Positions 41,699-50,751 of a stretch of DNA of 64,000 nt are shown here, one piece after another (position 1 is the stretch's first letter; each line of letters begins with the position of its first letter). The stretch lies in NCBI GenBank assembly GCA_947525005.1, contig CANNUY010000008.1:15570-79569 (forward strand), in the 5' to 3' direction. The notes under the pieces are model-generated. The model saw only the letters and a program-made list of their open reading frames with translations, made no database searches and was not told the origin of the DNA. The position numbers were made by a program, and so were the translations under genes. This DNA comes from an uncultured Candidatus Melainabacteria bacterium (GTDB taxonomy: Bacteria > Cyanobacteriota > Vampirovibrionia > Gastranaerophilales > Gastranaerophilaceae).

Positions 41699-42805
41699 TT
41701 AAGAGATGTCTGTAAAATATTCTTTTGCGAGTTCTATTTCTTTATCAAGGCACATATTTGGCTCTTTTAATTTTGATTTTAAAACATAATCAAAACAATT
41801 ATCAAACTCTTTAGATGGCTTATAACCTAATTGAATAAGATTTTTCCCTGTAATTGCAGGCTTAATATCTTTTATTTCAAAATATTTTAATCCGATTTCA
41901 GAATTTTTTGTATAAATATAAATCAATATAGATTCAGGTTCAGCTTTTTCAAAAAATTTATATATTTCATAATCAGAGGTCGGCTCTTTTAAAGTTATAA
42001 GCGTCTGATAATCCTCAACAATCTTTTTTTCAATTTTGGTAAGTGGTAAATTATCAAGGTTTAAATATCCTAAATAAACAAGCCAAATGTTATTAACAGA
42101 GTGATTATTGATTAAATTTTCTATATCGTAATCGAATTTTTGAGGAATATTTTTTGATAAAAGTTTATAAATTTTGTAATTAAAAAACTTCTCATAAGCC
42201 TCTTGTTTATTGAGGTTAAAGGTTTCAATAAGTTCTTTTTTTAGTCTTTTAAAACTCATATCGTAATTTACGTTTTCAAGATATTTTGTTTGTAAATCAA
42301 GAGTATGTTCTTCTAAATCAAAACCAAACCTAACCCCGAATTTTAGTCCTCTAACAATTCTTGTTGGGTCGTCAACAAAGCTCATATCGTGTAAAACTCT
42401 AAGTTTTTTAGATTTGATATCTTCTAATCCACCTGCATAGTCAATAATTCCATCGGTCATAACTGATTTTGCGATTGCGTTAATTGTAAAATCTCGTCTT
42501 AGAACATCGAGTTTTAACGAACAACCAATATCTTTAACAACTGGCAGATGACCTTTTTCAGGATAAGTTTCGTTTCTTGTTGATGCGATATCGATTATTT
42601 CGTTATTGAGCCTTGCTCTTACTGTTCCAAATTCATCATTTATTTGTAAGATTTCAAAGTTTTCTAGGTTAAGATTTTTGCAGAACTCTATAGCGTTTCC
42701 TTCAAGGGTTATATCAATGTCAAAACAAGGTCTATTCAGAATTTCATCTCGAACCACCCCACCGATATAATAAAGTTTTTCGTTGTTTAAACACTTGAGT
42801 TGCAT
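41699..42805 (-). CDS. tRNA nucleotidyltransferase / poly(A) polymerase family protein
   Basis: 368 residues of the class II nucleotidyltransferase family. YYIGGVVRDEIL is the first motif, FDIDITLEG contains the metal-binding aspartates, and RDFTINAIAKSV, GGLEDIKSKKLRVL and DDPTRIVRGLKFG follow. It probably adds CCA (or only part of it) to tRNA 3' ends. Whether it is a full CCA enzyme, an A-adding or CC-adding enzyme cannot be decided by eye. No clear Shine-Dalgarno sequence before the ATG. Confidence 0.9.
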   Translation of the reverse strand: MQLKCLNNEKLYYIGGVVRDEILNRPCFDIDITLEGNAIEFCKNLNLENFEILQINDEFGTVRARLNNEIIDIASTRNETYPEKGHLPVVKDIGCSLKLDVLRRDFTINAIAKSVMTDGIIDYAGGLEDIKSKKLRVLHDMSFVDDPTRIVRGLKFGVRFGFDLEEHTLDLQTKYLENVNYDMSFKRLKKELIETFNLNKQEAYEKFFNYKIYKLLSKNIPQKFDYDIENLINNHSVNNIWLVYLGYLNLDNLPLTKIEKKIVEDYQTLITLKEPTSDYEIYKFFEKAEPESILIYIYTKNSEIGLKYFEIKDIKPAITGKNLIQLGYKPSKEFDNCFDYVLKSKLKEPNMCLDKEIELAKEYFTDIS

Positions 42806-42895
42806 AGGTTGATTATAGCATAAATGGTAGGGTTTGTAATGTTCAGGGGAATTCCTATAAAGATTTTATTGAGCAACGTACAATACAAAAACAAT

Positions 42896-42920
42896 GAGAG
42901 CCACTTGGAAAGTGGCTCTC
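42896..42920 (-). terminator. Terminator of the gene at 42947-43570
   Basis: GAGAGCCACTT and AAGTGGCTCTC pair around a GGA loop, with a T-rich tail on the minus strand. Confidence 0.85.
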
Positions 42921-42946
42921 GTTTATTTCTTAATCTTAAAACCTGA

Positions 42947-43570
42947 TTAAACTTGAAGGATAAATCCACCTTTTTCAGCATTTACTAATTTATCACCTTC
43001 AATTTTTGCACGTAAATTTTTGATATATTTGTATACGTAATCTCTTGGTAAATCTAGCAAAGTCGCTATATCTTTTGCATAAACAATAGTGTTACGTCTT
43101 TCTACTAGATAATCAAATACTGTTTGTTCTCTATCTGTCAAATTCTTTTTAAGAACAATATTAACTTCTTCTCTTAAAGTTGGTTCTGCTTTTTTAACTT
43201 CTTTTTTAGGTTCAGCAGGAACAACTTTTTCAATAGCTTCAACAATCTTCTTTGAATCTAATGATTTTGCAGGTTTTGAGTTTTTTACAGGTTGTTGACT
43301 AACTTCCCCAGGAGCTCTAAATGAGAACGGTGTATGTGAAAGTTGTCTTTCTCTTGCGAACGCTCTTTGTGCAATCTCAGAAATTTTATCTGATGACTCT
43401 TTATGAGCTACAGGAGCTTTATCTCCACTATAAATTATATCAACCATATCATTAGTTGGTCTTGAATCTGCAACTTCTTTACCTAATCTTGCTGCGAATT
43501 CTTCTAAAGTGATTTTTTCTAATGAGCTTCTCCACTGTTTTATCTCTTCTTTGCTTAAATATTCAGCCAT
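42947..43570 (-). CDS. Hypothetical protein with C-terminal winged-helix-like domain (207 aa)
   Basis: The N-terminal 60 residues are helical (LSKEEIKQWRSSLEKITLEEF), the middle is Pro/Lys-rich and probably disordered, and the last 75 residues look like a winged helix: LTDREQTVFDYLVERRNTIVYAKDIATLLDL, then RDYVYKYIKNLRAKI and a beta-wing NAEKGGFILQV. That end resembles the DNA-binding part of response regulators or MarR-like proteins. Likely a DNA-binding regulator of unknown target. Start follows AGGAGATTC. Confidence 0.6.
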   Translation of the reverse strand: MAEYLSKEEIKQWRSSLEKITLEEFAARLGKEVADSRPTNDMVDIIYSGDKAPVAHKESSDKISEIAQRAFARERQLSHTPFSFRAPGEVSQQPVKNSKPAKSLDSKKIVEAIEKVVPAEPKKEVKKAEPTLREEVNIVLKKNLTDREQTVFDYLVERRNTIVYAKDIATLLDLPRDYVYKYIKNLRAKIEGDKLVNAEKGGFILQV

Positions 43571-43729
43571 TCAAGAATCTCCTATTCTAATCCCTAATCT
43601 ATTTTCTACTTCGTTTGATTTATGACAATATCAACTGTATCATAAAACTTTTAAAAAGGTATCAAAATATTTCAACATGTAAATTTTTATTTTTAATCTT
43701 TACAAAAATATAATAAGACTTGACTAACC

Positions 43730-45013
43730 TTAATCCATTGGTGTTTTAAAGATTGTTTGATGTCTGTCTGGTCCGACACTGACAATCGAAATAGGACATT
43801 CTAACAAGGTTTCAAGCCTTTCTAAATATTTTTTTGCATTCTCAGGAAGTTTATCATATTCCTTGATTTGTGTAATGTCTTCATTCCAGCCCTTGTGTGT
43901 TTCATACACAGGTTCTAAGTATTTGTGCATATAAACATCTGTTGGATAATAATCATAAATCGTTCCATCACGTTTATCTTTATAAGCCGTACAAATTTTT
44001 ATCTCATCAAAGCTATCAAAAACATCTATTTTAGTAATTGCAACAGATGTAAACCCGCCAACCAAAACTGCATATTTCATAGTTACTGCGTCAAACCAAC
44101 CCGTTCTTCGTGGACGTCCTGTTGTTACTCCAAATTCGTGCCCTATTTTTCTGATTTTTTCACCAGTTTCGTCATCAAGTTCAGTTACAAAAGGCCCTTC
44201 ACCAACTCTTGTTACGTAAGCTTTTGCAACCCCAACAACTTCATCAATCATCTTTGGACCATATCCACTTCCAACACAAGCACCACCACCAATAGGGTTT
44301 GAACTTGTTACAAATGGGTATGTCCCATAATCTATATCAAGCATTACACCTTGTGCACCTTCATATAAGATAACGTCTTTTTTATGTTCATTTAATAATT
44401 TTTGCCATTCAAAACATACAAACGGTTTAAATATTTTTGCATATTCTTCACACATTCCCATTAAACAATCTTTTGTATATGGCTGTAATCCTACTGATTT
44501 TAGTTGTCTATTCTTCTTTGGAAGAATGATTTCTAACTTTTCATTTAAGGTTTCTAAATCATATAAATCCTGAATTTTCAATCCTATTCTTGCATATTTA
44601 TCAGTATAAGTTGGTCCAATCCCTTTTTTTGTTGTACCAATTTTTCCTTTTGTTGCATTATCTTCGGTATAACCATCAATTTCTTTATGATAAGGCATTG
44701 TAATAGATGCAAGAGGTGAAATTTTTAAATTACTTACATCAACTCCCTGTGAAACCAATTCTTCAAGCTCAAACTTAAATGATTCAGGCAAGATAACAAC
44801 TCCTGCTCCTAACATACAAATTTTGTTTTTATATAAAATACCTGACGGGATAAGATGAAATTTGTAGGTTTTGTTATTGGCAACAACTGTGTGTCCAGCG
44901 TTACAACCACCTTGATAGCGAATAATGAAATCTGATTTTTCTGCTAACAAATCTGTAATTTTTGCTTTTCCTTCATCGCCCCATTGAGCACCAACAACAA
45001 CAGTGTTTTTCAT
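43730..45013 (-). CDS. purA: Adenylosuccinate synthetase
   Basis: First committed step of AMP synthesis: IMP plus aspartate plus GTP to adenylosuccinate. 427 residues. Motifs: VVGAQWGDEGKAK (GTP loop), QGGCNAGHTV, GTTKKGIGPTYTDK, and TGRPRRTGWFD near residue 298 for IMP and aspartate binding. The start follows GAGGGGAGAAAT. Single-gene unit. Confidence 0.98.
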   Translation of the reverse strand: MKNTVVVGAQWGDEGKAKITDLLAEKSDFIIRYQGGCNAGHTVVANNKTYKFHLIPSGILYKNKICMLGAGVVILPESFKFELEELVSQGVDVSNLKISPLASITMPYHKEIDGYTEDNATKGKIGTTKKGIGPTYTDKYARIGLKIQDLYDLETLNEKLEIILPKKNRQLKSVGLQPYTKDCLMGMCEEYAKIFKPFVCFEWQKLLNEHKKDVILYEGAQGVMLDIDYGTYPFVTSSNPIGGGACVGSGYGPKMIDEVVGVAKAYVTRVGEGPFVTELDDETGEKIRKIGHEFGVTTGRPRRTGWFDAVTMKYAVLVGGFTSVAITKIDVFDSFDEIKICTAYKDKRDGTIYDYYPTDVYMHKYLEPVYETHKGWNEDITQIKEYDKLPENAKKYLERLETLLECPISIVSVGPDRHQTIFKTPMD

Positions 45014-45167
45014 ATTTCTCCCCTCATTATGTCATATTACTTATTTATTATAATGTGAAAATCGTTTTAAGTATAGTTTGAATTATTACTTCATATAACT
45101 TATTGAGTAGATTGGAAAAATGAGTTATAATTATTAAATAAAATAGAAAATAAATAAAGGTGAAGTT

Positions 45168-46094
45168 ATGAGCGATTTTAATATAAAGTTTCGTGGCGTT
45201 AGAGGAAGTTATCCTGTAGCAAACAAAGAATTTTTAAACTATGGTGGAAACACATCTTGCGTAGAAGTAAATGTGGGTGGGCACTTGATTATATTAGATG
45301 CAGGTACAGGCTTGATTGATTTAGGTAATGAACTTATGCAAAAGTACATAGAATCAGGTAATACTATAACAGAACGCAATCCTATATCTGCTACAATTTT
45401 ATTATCACATATCCATCAAGACCATATTTTAGGTATCCCGTTTTTTAAACCAATGCACCTTGCATCGACCAAAATAAATGTTTTTGGTGGAGTTGCTCAA
45501 GATGAAAAGCTTGAAACAGAGTTGTCTAAGCTTCTGTTTACAAAAACTTTCCCTCTTGATTTAGGCGATATCGCTGCAGAATTGACAATTAATGATTTGA
45601 ATGAAGCAAACTATATTGTTTTGAGAAAGGGTGAACCACCTATTGTGACAAGAGTTTTAGATTTTTATTCAAATCAATATAATGACGATGATGTTATAAT
45701 TTCTTGTTATAAATCTTTTGCACACCCTCAAAATGGCGTTTTTGTATACAAAATTACTTATAAAGGCAAAAGTTTTGTATATTCAACTGATAAAGAAAGC
45801 TATGAAGGTGGAGATAAAAAACTAATCAAGTTTGCTCGTAATTGCAATTTGTTGGTTCACGATGCTCAATATACTGTAGAAGATTATTTGAGTATTTACA
45901 CTCCAAAACAAGGGTTTGGACATTCAACTTTTGATATGGCGATTGATGCGAAACGTCAAACAAATGCTGAAAAACTTGTATTTTTCCATTATGACCCATC
46001 TTATGACGATAACAAACTAGATGACTTGGCAAAAATTTATACAAATGACGATGTGATTATGGCGAAAGAAGGTCTAGAACTTAATCTTTTATGA
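45168..46094 (+). CDS. Metallo-beta-lactamase fold hydrolase
   Basis: 308 residues. The metal motif is SHIHQDH (HxHxDH), preceded by GGNTSCVEV and LILDAGTGLIDLG, the arrangement seen in RNase Z-like and cyclic-nucleotide phosphodiesterase-like MBL proteins. Later ligands lie in STDKE, LVHDAQY and FGHSTFDMAI. Probably a phosphodiesterase; the substrate is unknown. Start follows AAAGGTGAAG. Its stop overlaps the start of the next TPR protein (ATGA). Confidence 0.88.
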   Translation: MSDFNIKFRGVRGSYPVANKEFLNYGGNTSCVEVNVGGHLIILDAGTGLIDLGNELMQKYIESGNTITERNPISATILLSHIHQDHILGIPFFKPMHLASTKINVFGGVAQDEKLETELSKLLFTKTFPLDLGDIAAELTINDLNEANYIVLRKGEPPIVTRVLDFYSNQYNDDDVIISCYKSFAHPQNGVFVYKITYKGKSFVYSTDKESYEGGDKKLIKFARNCNLLVHDAQYTVEDYLSIYTPKQGFGHSTFDMAIDAKRQTNAEKLVFFHYDPSYDDNKLDDLAKIYTNDDVIMAKEGLELNLL

Positions 46095-46660
46095 TGAAAA
46101 ATAAATTTTTTATAGTACTATTATTATTCTCATTAACCTTTATGACAAGTGGTTATAGAAAACCAATTATGTCAGGTTCTTTTGATATCAACGCTAGCAA
46201 CAACTCCGTTTTTCATAATGCGTTAGGTTTAAGATATCTTGAAGAACACTGTTATTATGCTGCAGTTCAGGAATTCAAGATTGCTATAAGTTTGAACACG
46301 AATTCACAATCTACTGCTGTTGCTTACAATAATTTAGGTAGAGCATATTTTGAACTTGGGTTCGCTGAACGTGCTCAGGATTGTTTTGAACGTGCCATAA
46401 AACTTTATGGTTTGAATTTTGAATATTACAAAAATTTAGCTGAATGTTATGCTCTACAAAAAAAGACAAAACAAAAGCTTGCTGAATATAAAAAGGATAC
46501 CTCTAATCCGTTGAATAAGATTATGGTCGGATTATTATATATTGCTGATGGACAAAAAAGAGCAGGAATAATCACTCTTGATGCCTTTTGCGTAGCTGAA
46601 CCCGATTTAATAATTACTGGTGGAGTGCAAAACTTTCTAAGGACAATTACTAAAGAGTAG
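46091..46660 (+). CDS. Exported TPR protein
   Basis: 189 residues. A hydrophobic N terminus (FFIVLLLFSLTFMTSGY) acts as signal peptide; a lipobox cysteine is not present. TPR-like units cover residues 45-125 (AVAYNNLGRAYFELGFAERAQDCFERAI). It overlaps the MBL hydrolase gene by four bases, so the two are co-translated. Likely a periplasmic scaffold protein. Confidence 0.75.
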   Translation: MMKNKFFIVLLLFSLTFMTSGYRKPIMSGSFDINASNNSVFHNALGLRYLEEHCYYAAVQEFKIAISLNTNSQSTAVAYNNLGRAYFELGFAERAQDCFERAIKLYGLNFEYYKNLAECYALQKKTKQKLAEYKKDTSNPLNKIMVGLLYIADGQKRAGIITLDAFCVAEPDLIITGGVQNFLRTITKE

Positions 46661-46783
46661 GCTATTACAGAATTGTCATTTGAATATTTATAGGAATTCC
46701 GAAACTAGATTTTTTGGAGATATCCTGAATTCATTTCAAAATCCCATTAAAGTTTTTGCAAAAATTACAAATCCGAAAATTTA
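46661..46783. repeat. Degenerate fragment of the dispersed repeat
   Basis: Contains GTCATTTGAA, ATTTATAGGAATTCCGAAA and GGAGATATCC, partly matching, in inverse orientation, the GAATCCCTATAAAGATGTTTCGGAA end of the element at 10020-10200 when read in pieces. No gene is seen. Confidence 0.35.
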
Positions 46784-47422
46784 TTACAACAAATTTTCAT
46801 TATAAAGAAGAACTTTTTGAATATTCTTTTCAGGTAAATACATCATGCCAGTCAATTTTGGTGCATCAATTAAGGTATTTTGTTTAACCCAATTTTTCAA
46901 AATTTCGTTTCTATCAGGTTCAACAAATCTGAAACCAAGTTTATAAAAGAACCCAGCAGGAGAAGTTTTGCCGTCAATGATTTCAGCGTTTACAACAACT
47001 CGACCTTTACAATTTTTGTCTGCCAAGCTTCTTTCAACAAGCGCTTGAACAACTTTTGTTCCTTCGCCTTTATATCTTTGTGGTGCTTCTATAAAATCTA
47101 TAATATAACAATCTTTCAAATATAATGATTTTGAAATAGGGTTTTTAAAAGTTATCAATCTGTATCTACTACGAAGTGCTGTTATTTCTGGTGAATTAGT
47201 TATTTCTTTATCAATTTCATAAGCATAATCATCACTCCATTTACCATATACAGTGTATTTATCAGAGCTTTTAATTTTATGATATTTAATTTTTGCATTT
47301 TTAACAGTAACAACTTTTTCTTGTTGCTTATGTTGTGAATTAACTCTCATCGTATTTGAAACTGTAATTCCTGATGAGATATTAGGATTTATTGCTAGAT
47401 TGTATCCTGTTGAACTTACCAT
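46784..47422 (-). CDS. GNAT-like acetyltransferase with N-terminal extension (212 aa)
   Basis: The C-terminal two thirds resemble a GNAT acyltransferase: QRYKGEGTKVVQALVERSL for the acetyl-CoA loop (R/G-x-G-x-G/T) and AGFFYKLGFRF for motif B. The first 60 residues (MVSSTGYNLAINPNISSG) are Ser/Asn-rich and not part of a GNAT fold. There is no Sec signal. The gene has an exact copy of the recurrent promoter element and an AAAGGA site. Substrate unknown; a secreted modifying enzyme is one possibility given the shared promoter with other no-signal proteins. Confidence 0.65.
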   Translation of the reverse strand: MVSSTGYNLAINPNISSGITVSNTMRVNSQHKQQEKVVTVKNAKIKYHKIKSSDKYTVYGKWSDDYAYEIDKEITNSPEITALRSRYRLITFKNPISKSLYLKDCYIIDFIEAPQRYKGEGTKVVQALVERSLADKNCKGRVVVNAEIIDGKTSPAGFFYKLGFRFVEPDRNEILKNWVKQNTLIDAPKLTGMMYLPEKNIQKVLLYNENLL

Positions 47423-47454
47423 TTTTAACTCAATCCTTTAACTCGTTACCCATG

Positions 47455-47485
47455 TATATAAAGGTTTTGAGCCTGTTTTAATTGC
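47455..47485 (-). promoter_or_regulatory. Recurrent promoter-like element, copy i
   Basis: On the minus strand GCAATTAA, 15 bases, TTTATATA, then CATGGG. The -10 part and spacing are exact, the -35 part has two changes. It lies about 33 bases upstream of the start of the gene at 46784-47422. Confidence 0.55.
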
Positions 47486-47649
47486 TTTTTACAAACAGTA
47501 TTGTTAAGTTTTGTAAATAGGTTGTATCCTAGTTATAATAATGGATTACATGGAATTAAAAAAACGTTTTAAGTAATACAAATATAGTATTGTAAAAAGA
47601 GTTTTATTCTTGTATGCTTTTATAAAGAAGTTATTAAAAAGGGAATAAA

Positions 47650-48966
47650 ATGACAACCAATCAGCATATAAAACCGGCGACGGTAGAGAGAAAAGAAAAT
47701 TTATTCATCGGTGGCTGTGATACAGTTGAACTTGCTAAAAAGTACGGCACACCTTTATATGTAGTTGATGAAACTACCTTGAGAAACATTTGTCACGATT
47801 ATAAAAATGCGTTTAAATCTTATCCACATACAAGAATGATGTACGCATCAAAAGCTTTGTGCACAAGTGCTATTGTAAAAATTCTTGATGAAGAAGGGTT
47901 TGGATTTGACACTGTTTCAATAGGTGAAATTCATACTGTTTTGAATGCTGGGATTGAACTTTCACACGTTTTATTTAATGGTAATAACAAAACAGAACGA
48001 GAATTAGATTACGCAATAAAAAATGGCATAAGCAGAATTTCAGTTGATAATTTTTATGAGATTGATTTGATATCAAAAGTTGCAGGACGTTATAATAAGA
48101 CAGTTGATGTACTATTGAGAATTAGTCCAGGAATTGAATGCCATACCCACGAATACATTAAAACTGGCCAATTAGATTCAAAATTTGGATTTGATTTAAC
48201 TCAACTTGATGATGCCGTAACTTCTATTTTAACAAGACATCAAAACATTAAAATCAGAGGACTTCACGCACACATCGGTTCACAAATATTTGAACCAAGC
48301 TGTTTTCACGATGAAATTGATGTATTGACTCAAACTTTAGGTGAAATTAGCACAAAATACAACATTGTATTAGACGAAATAAATATTGGTGGTGGTATTG
48401 GTGTAAAATATGTTGACTCTGATTTGCCACCATCAATAAATGAAATTGCAGATGTTATCATAGAATCATTAGACAAACATATTGCAAAATACAATATTGA
48501 ACCACCTACATTATATATAGAACCAGGAAGAAGTATTATATCTACTTCTGGAGTAACATTATATACGATAGGTAGTATGAAACAAGTCCCTAATATGACA
48601 AAATATGTTACTGTTGATGGTGGTATGGCAGATAACCCAAGACCAAGTATGTATCAAGCAGAATACTTGGCTGAGGTTGCAAACAAAGTTGATGAAACTC
48701 AAACAGAAAAAGTTACAATTGCAGGTAGATACTGTGAATCAGGCGACATCTTGATAAAAGATATTGTACTTCCAAAGCTTTCTACAGGCGACATTTTGTG
48801 TGTATATAACACAGGTGCTTATAATTATTCTATGGCAAGCAATTATAATAGTGTTGAAAGACCTGCTATGGTACTTGTAAATAATTCACAATCTGATATT
48901 ATAGTAAAAAGGGAAACATTAGATGATTTGGTGTCACACGATGTTATTCCAGATAGGTTGAAATAA
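47650..48966 (+). CDS. lysA: Diaminopimelate decarboxylase
   Basis: PLP enzyme converting meso-diaminopimelate to lysine. 438 residues. The PLP lysine is in YASKAL (about Lys68); other conserved segments are HAHIGSQIF, NIGGGIGVKY, EPGRSII and GRYCESGDIL with the active-site cysteine, then YNYSMASNYN. First gene of a run on the plus strand; the start follows AAAAAGGGAAT and the stop overlaps the cdaA start. Confidence 0.96.
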   Translation: MTTNQHIKPATVERKENLFIGGCDTVELAKKYGTPLYVVDETTLRNICHDYKNAFKSYPHTRMMYASKALCTSAIVKILDEEGFGFDTVSIGEIHTVLNAGIELSHVLFNGNNKTERELDYAIKNGISRISVDNFYEIDLISKVAGRYNKTVDVLLRISPGIECHTHEYIKTGQLDSKFGFDLTQLDDAVTSILTRHQNIKIRGLHAHIGSQIFEPSCFHDEIDVLTQTLGEISTKYNIVLDEINIGGGIGVKYVDSDLPPSINEIADVIIESLDKHIAKYNIEPPTLYIEPGRSIISTSGVTLYTIGSMKQVPNMTKYVTVDGGMADNPRPSMYQAEYLAEVANKVDETQTEKVTIAGRYCESGDILIKDIVLPKLSTGDILCVYNTGAYNYSMASNYNSVERPAMVLVNNSQSDIIVKRETLDDLVSHDVIPDRLK

Positions 48967-49826
48967 TGTTAAATATCTTCACAAGACATATCTCACACAT
49001 ATTTACGATATTAAACGATTTTGGGAACACTATCCAAATATTATTGATTGTTGGTATTGTCTTGTTGTTTTATAAAAGATATATTCAACATACTAATTCT
49101 GAAAAATTTGTGCGTGGATTGTTGTTCTTGTTCTTCTCGTGGATATTTAGCGAAATTCTTATAATGTTCAATCTAAAAATATTAGGAACATTTTTTGAAT
49201 ACACAATAGCTTTAATTGCATTGAGTTTGATTGTTATTTTCCAACCTGAATTAAGAAGATTTTTAGGATATTTAGGACAACCAGGGTTTTTCAGTAAAAC
49301 ATTTTTAGGATTTAACCATCACAATTCTAATAAAGATGAAAACATTGACGTTGTAAAAGAACTAGTTGAAGCAGTTAAGTATTTAACAAAGACCAAAACA
49401 GGTGCATTAATTGTTCTACAAAATGACGTTAGTCCTAGCGCATATTCAGATGTTGGAACAAAAATAAATGCAGATGTTTCAGCTGAATTAATTTTAACAA
49501 TTTTTCACCCTAATACACCATTACACGATGGTGCGATGGTTATAAAAGATAACAAAATCCTTTCTTCAGGTGTACTATTACCGTTGACTGAAAATCCACA
49601 ATTAAGCTGGAAATATGGTACAAGACATAGAGCGGCACTTGGTCTTACAGAAATCAATGATTCTGCTTGTATTGTTGTTTCAGAAGAAACAGGAGATGTT
49701 TCAATTTGTATGGACGGTTCACTTAAAAAATATGATGATTTAGTGACTTTTAAAGAAGATTTAGAAAAAATATTATGTATCAATAAAGCAGAAACTGAAA
49801 AAACTGGTTTCTTTAACTTTATGTAA
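48966..49826 (+). CDS. cdaA: Diadenylate cyclase CdaA
   Basis: Makes the second messenger c-di-AMP from two ATP. 286 residues. Three membrane helices (about residues 18-38, 45-65 and 72-90) precede the DAC (DisA_N) domain, with the catalytic DGAMVIKDN and GTRHRAALGLTE motifs intact. Starts with a one-base overlap (TAATG) with lysA. The usual partner genes cdaR and glmM are not adjacent. c-di-AMP controls potassium and osmolyte balance in most carriers. Confidence 0.95.
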   Translation: MLNIFTRHISHIFTILNDFGNTIQILLIVGIVLLFYKRYIQHTNSEKFVRGLLFLFFSWIFSEILIMFNLKILGTFFEYTIALIALSLIVIFQPELRRFLGYLGQPGFFSKTFLGFNHHNSNKDENIDVVKELVEAVKYLTKTKTGALIVLQNDVSPSAYSDVGTKINADVSAELILTIFHPNTPLHDGAMVIKDNKILSSGVLLPLTENPQLSWKYGTRHRAALGLTEINDSACIVVSEETGDVSICMDGSLKKYDDLVTFKEDLEKILCINKAETEKTGFFNFM

Positions 49827-49846
49827 TCTAGTGAGAGAAGTAAATA

Positions 49847-50740
49847 ATGGGTATTTTCAACATTAAAAAGAAACAAAAACCTTTGCCAGAACAAACAACG
49901 GCAGAAAAGGTGCGTGAAATTGTACTCAGATTTATAAGTTTAACAATCGGTGCTATTATTGTAGCGTTTGCTTTAGAATGTTTTTTAATACCAAACAAAA
50001 TTATTGATGGCGGTGTGATTGGGGTTTCTATGATGATGAACACAATTACAGGTATCAATCTTGGTATTTTAATATTTTGCTTGAATTTGCCATTTATATT
50101 TTTGGCTTATACAACGATTGGAAAAGCATTTGTATTTCAGACATTTTATTCTGTTACTATGCTTTCTTTGTTTACAAACTTGTTTTCTGGAACGGTTGTA
50201 ACAAATGTTCCGTATTTAGCAACTATCTTTGGTGGGATTGTTTTAGGTTCAGGGGTTGGGCTCATTCTTAGAAACAGTGCGTCATTAGACGGTACAGAAA
50301 TACTTTCTATCAAACTTTCAAAACGATTTTCGTTTATGAGTATTGGTGAGTTTTTAATGGGATTTAATCTTTTGATTTATACTGCATCAGGATTCTTATA
50401 TGGGGTAGATAACGCTATGTATGCTATTATCACGTATTATATCGCCTCAAAGACTATTGATGTTGTAATTACTGGATTTAATACTTCAAAATCGGTTAGA
50501 ATAGTATCAGAATATCACAAAGAAATCGGTCAAAAAATAATGAAAGAGCTTGATGTAAGCGTTACTTATATCAAGACAAGAGGCGGTTATTCAGGAGATG
50601 AAAAGATTTTAACCTATTGCGTAGTTTCAAGATTAGAGATGTCAAAGATTAAAACTATTGTTAAATCAATCGATAAAAAGGCATTTTTAGTAATTGAAGA
50701 TGTCCACGAGGTTGAGGGTGTTAGAGTTAAACATAAATAG
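49847..50740 (+). CDS. YitT family membrane protein (DUF2179)
   Basis: 297 residues: five or six membrane segments (LTIGAIIVAFALECFLIPN at residues 24-43, and others to about 190), then a soluble DUF2179 domain (VSVTYIKTRGGYSGDEKILTYCVVSRLE). Typical YitT architecture. The transport or other role is not established. 20 bases after cdaA and 11 before the HlyD-like gene, so part of the lysA run. Confidence 0.9.
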   Translation: MGIFNIKKKQKPLPEQTTAEKVREIVLRFISLTIGAIIVAFALECFLIPNKIIDGGVIGVSMMMNTITGINLGILIFCLNLPFIFLAYTTIGKAFVFQTFYSVTMLSLFTNLFSGTVVTNVPYLATIFGGIVLGSGVGLILRNSASLDGTEILSIKLSKRFSFMSIGEFLMGFNLLIYTASGFLYGVDNAMYAIITYYIASKTIDVVITGFNTSKSVRIVSEYHKEIGQKIMKELDVSVTYIKTRGGYSGDEKILTYCVVSRLEMSKIKTIVKSIDKKAFLVIEDVHEVEGVRVKHK

Positions 50741-50751
50741 GTTTTATAATT

